NCBI GenBank assembly: GCA_903871975.1
Contig: CAIQIY010000350.1
Coordinates: 1 to 6,435, forward strand
Direction of reading: 5' to 3'
DNA length: 6,435 bases
Origin: an uncultured Chloroflexota bacterium
Lineage (GTDB): Bacteria > Chloroflexota > Chloroflexia > Chloroflexales > Roseiflexaceae
Shown: positions 5,891-6,435 of the stretch, piece after piece
Position numbering within the stretch: the stretch's first letter is position 1
Layout: each line of letters opens with the position of its first letter
The notes under the pieces: generated by a model
The model's input: only the letters and a program-made list of their open reading frames with translations
Told to the model about the DNA's origin: nothing
The model's database searches: none
Program-made: the position numbers and the translations under genes

Positions 5891-5918
5891 TGCCAACGCC
5901 ACTCGCGGAACCGGCTTG

Positions 5919-5942
5919 TGCTATAATTGCCGCGAGAGGAGG
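5919..5942 (+). promoter_or_regulatory. Extended -10 promoter and strong ribosome binding site for galK
   Basis: TGCTATAAT (5919-5927) is a perfect extended -10 with no matching -35. AGAGGAGG (5935-5942) is a near-perfect Shine-Dalgarno sequence 7 bases before the ATG at 5950. A start near 5934 would leave a leader of only about 16 bases, with the ribosome binding site at its very 5' end, so there is no room for leader-based control. Confidence 0.65.
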
Positions 5943-5949
5943 CTGTCCC

Positions 5950-6435
5950 ATGCTCGATCGATCGCTGGTTCAGGCCGAATTTGCCCGACAGTTCGGCGGC
6001 GCGCCCCAGCTCATCGTCCAGGCGCCCGGCCGCGTCAATCTCATCGGCGAACACACGGATTACAACGGCGGCTTCGTCTTCCCGGTCGCGATCGATCTGG
6101 CGACCGTCGTCGCGCTGCGGCCGCGCGCCGATCGGCTGATGCAGGTGCACGCCCACGACTACGGCGAGCGCGATGTATTTCTCCTCGACGACATCACCCA
6201 GGATCCGACGCGTCTCTGGTGCAACTACGTGCGTGGCATGTGTCGTGCGTTGCTTGTCGCCGGTCACGGCCTCGGTGGTGCCGACATGCTGATCGCCGGC
6301 GACGTGCCGCGCGGCGCCGGGTTGTCATCCTCGGCATCGCTCGAAGTTGCCATCGGCTACGGCCTGCAGGTCCTGAATCGTCTGAACATCCTCGGCGAGG
6401 AGCTCGCGCTGCTGGCGCAGGGGGCCGAGCACCAC
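5950..6435 (+). CDS. galK: Galactokinase, 3'-truncated by the window
   Basis: Phosphorylates D-galactose with ATP to galactose 1-phosphate, the first committed step of the Leloir pathway, in the cytoplasm. Only the first 162 of about 380-400 residues are present. The galactokinase signature PGRVNLIGEHTDYNGG is at 26-41, with R28, E34, H35 and D37 at the positions of the known sugar-site residues. The GHMP-kinase phosphate loop is at 118-129 (DVPRGAGLSSSA). The last residues (LLAQGAEHH) match the segment just before the conserved CG.MDQ motif, so the catalytic Asp lies beyond the window. The ATG has AGGAGG at 5937-5942, 7 bases away, and its own extended -10 promoter. It diverges from mutL. 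Whether other gal genes follow cannot be seen. Among GHMP kinases the signature is specific enough to exclude mevalonate or homoserine kinase. Confidence 0.95.
   Translation, partial: MLDRSLVQAEFARQFGGAPQLIVQAPGRVNLIGEHTDYNGGFVFPVAIDLATVVALRPRADRLMQVHAHDYGERDVFLLDDITQDPTRLWCNYVRGMCRALLVAGHGLGGADMLIAGDVPRGAGLSSSASLEVAIGYGLQVLNRLNILGEELALLAQGAEHH

Overview
The window looks like chromosomal DNA of a Chloroflexota bacterium, probably class Chloroflexia. The main reason is the secreted protein at 1012-1683, built from two repeats of the type C..ETG..C...YW..NGGL..FGYPIT...Y/WFER, a pattern I know chiefly from that phylum. High GC (about 60-68 % in most genes), rich promoter and operator palindromes and AGGAGG-type ribosome binding sites fit. 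The assignment is inferred from protein style; there is no rRNA here to confirm it.

Layout, left to right. 2-499 (+) is the 3' end of a secreted thermonuclease-like protein fused to a lamin-tail domain, followed at once by a hairpin terminator. 500-1011 is a non-coding block with several palindromes, a clear extended -10 promoter (759-767) and a leader of about 240 bases. 1012-1683 (+) is the secreted two-repeat protein, followed by a rho-independent terminator at 1784-1820. 1821-2289 has no gene I can recognise. 2290-3498 (-) is a complete bacterial class I cytochrome P450 of 402 residues, with a promoter and two perfect palindromes in its leader. 3614-4202 again has no recognisable gene. 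4203-5849 (-) is a complete but strongly diverged MutL homologue. 5950-6435 (+) is the first 162 codons of galactokinase (galK), running off the window.

The genes do not form one pathway. Each appears to have its own promoter: the P450 faces the secreted-repeat gene tail to tail across about 600 bases, and mutL and galK diverge from a 100-base shared control region.

The two points most worth following are in mutL. The protein keeps the GHKL ATPase fold and the first ATPase motifs, but has lost several otherwise near-invariant residues: the Glu of GFRGEAL, the NVHPxK loop, DQHAxxE and CPHGRP. Its promoter also carries a perfect match to the GAAC-N4-GTTC form of the LexA (SOS) box, sitting directly against the -10 element. 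Together they suggest a damage-inducible, non-canonical MutL-like protein. The P450 also shows an internal GC step and a double-palindrome operator candidate. I saw no CRISPR array, insertion sequence, tRNA or rRNA.
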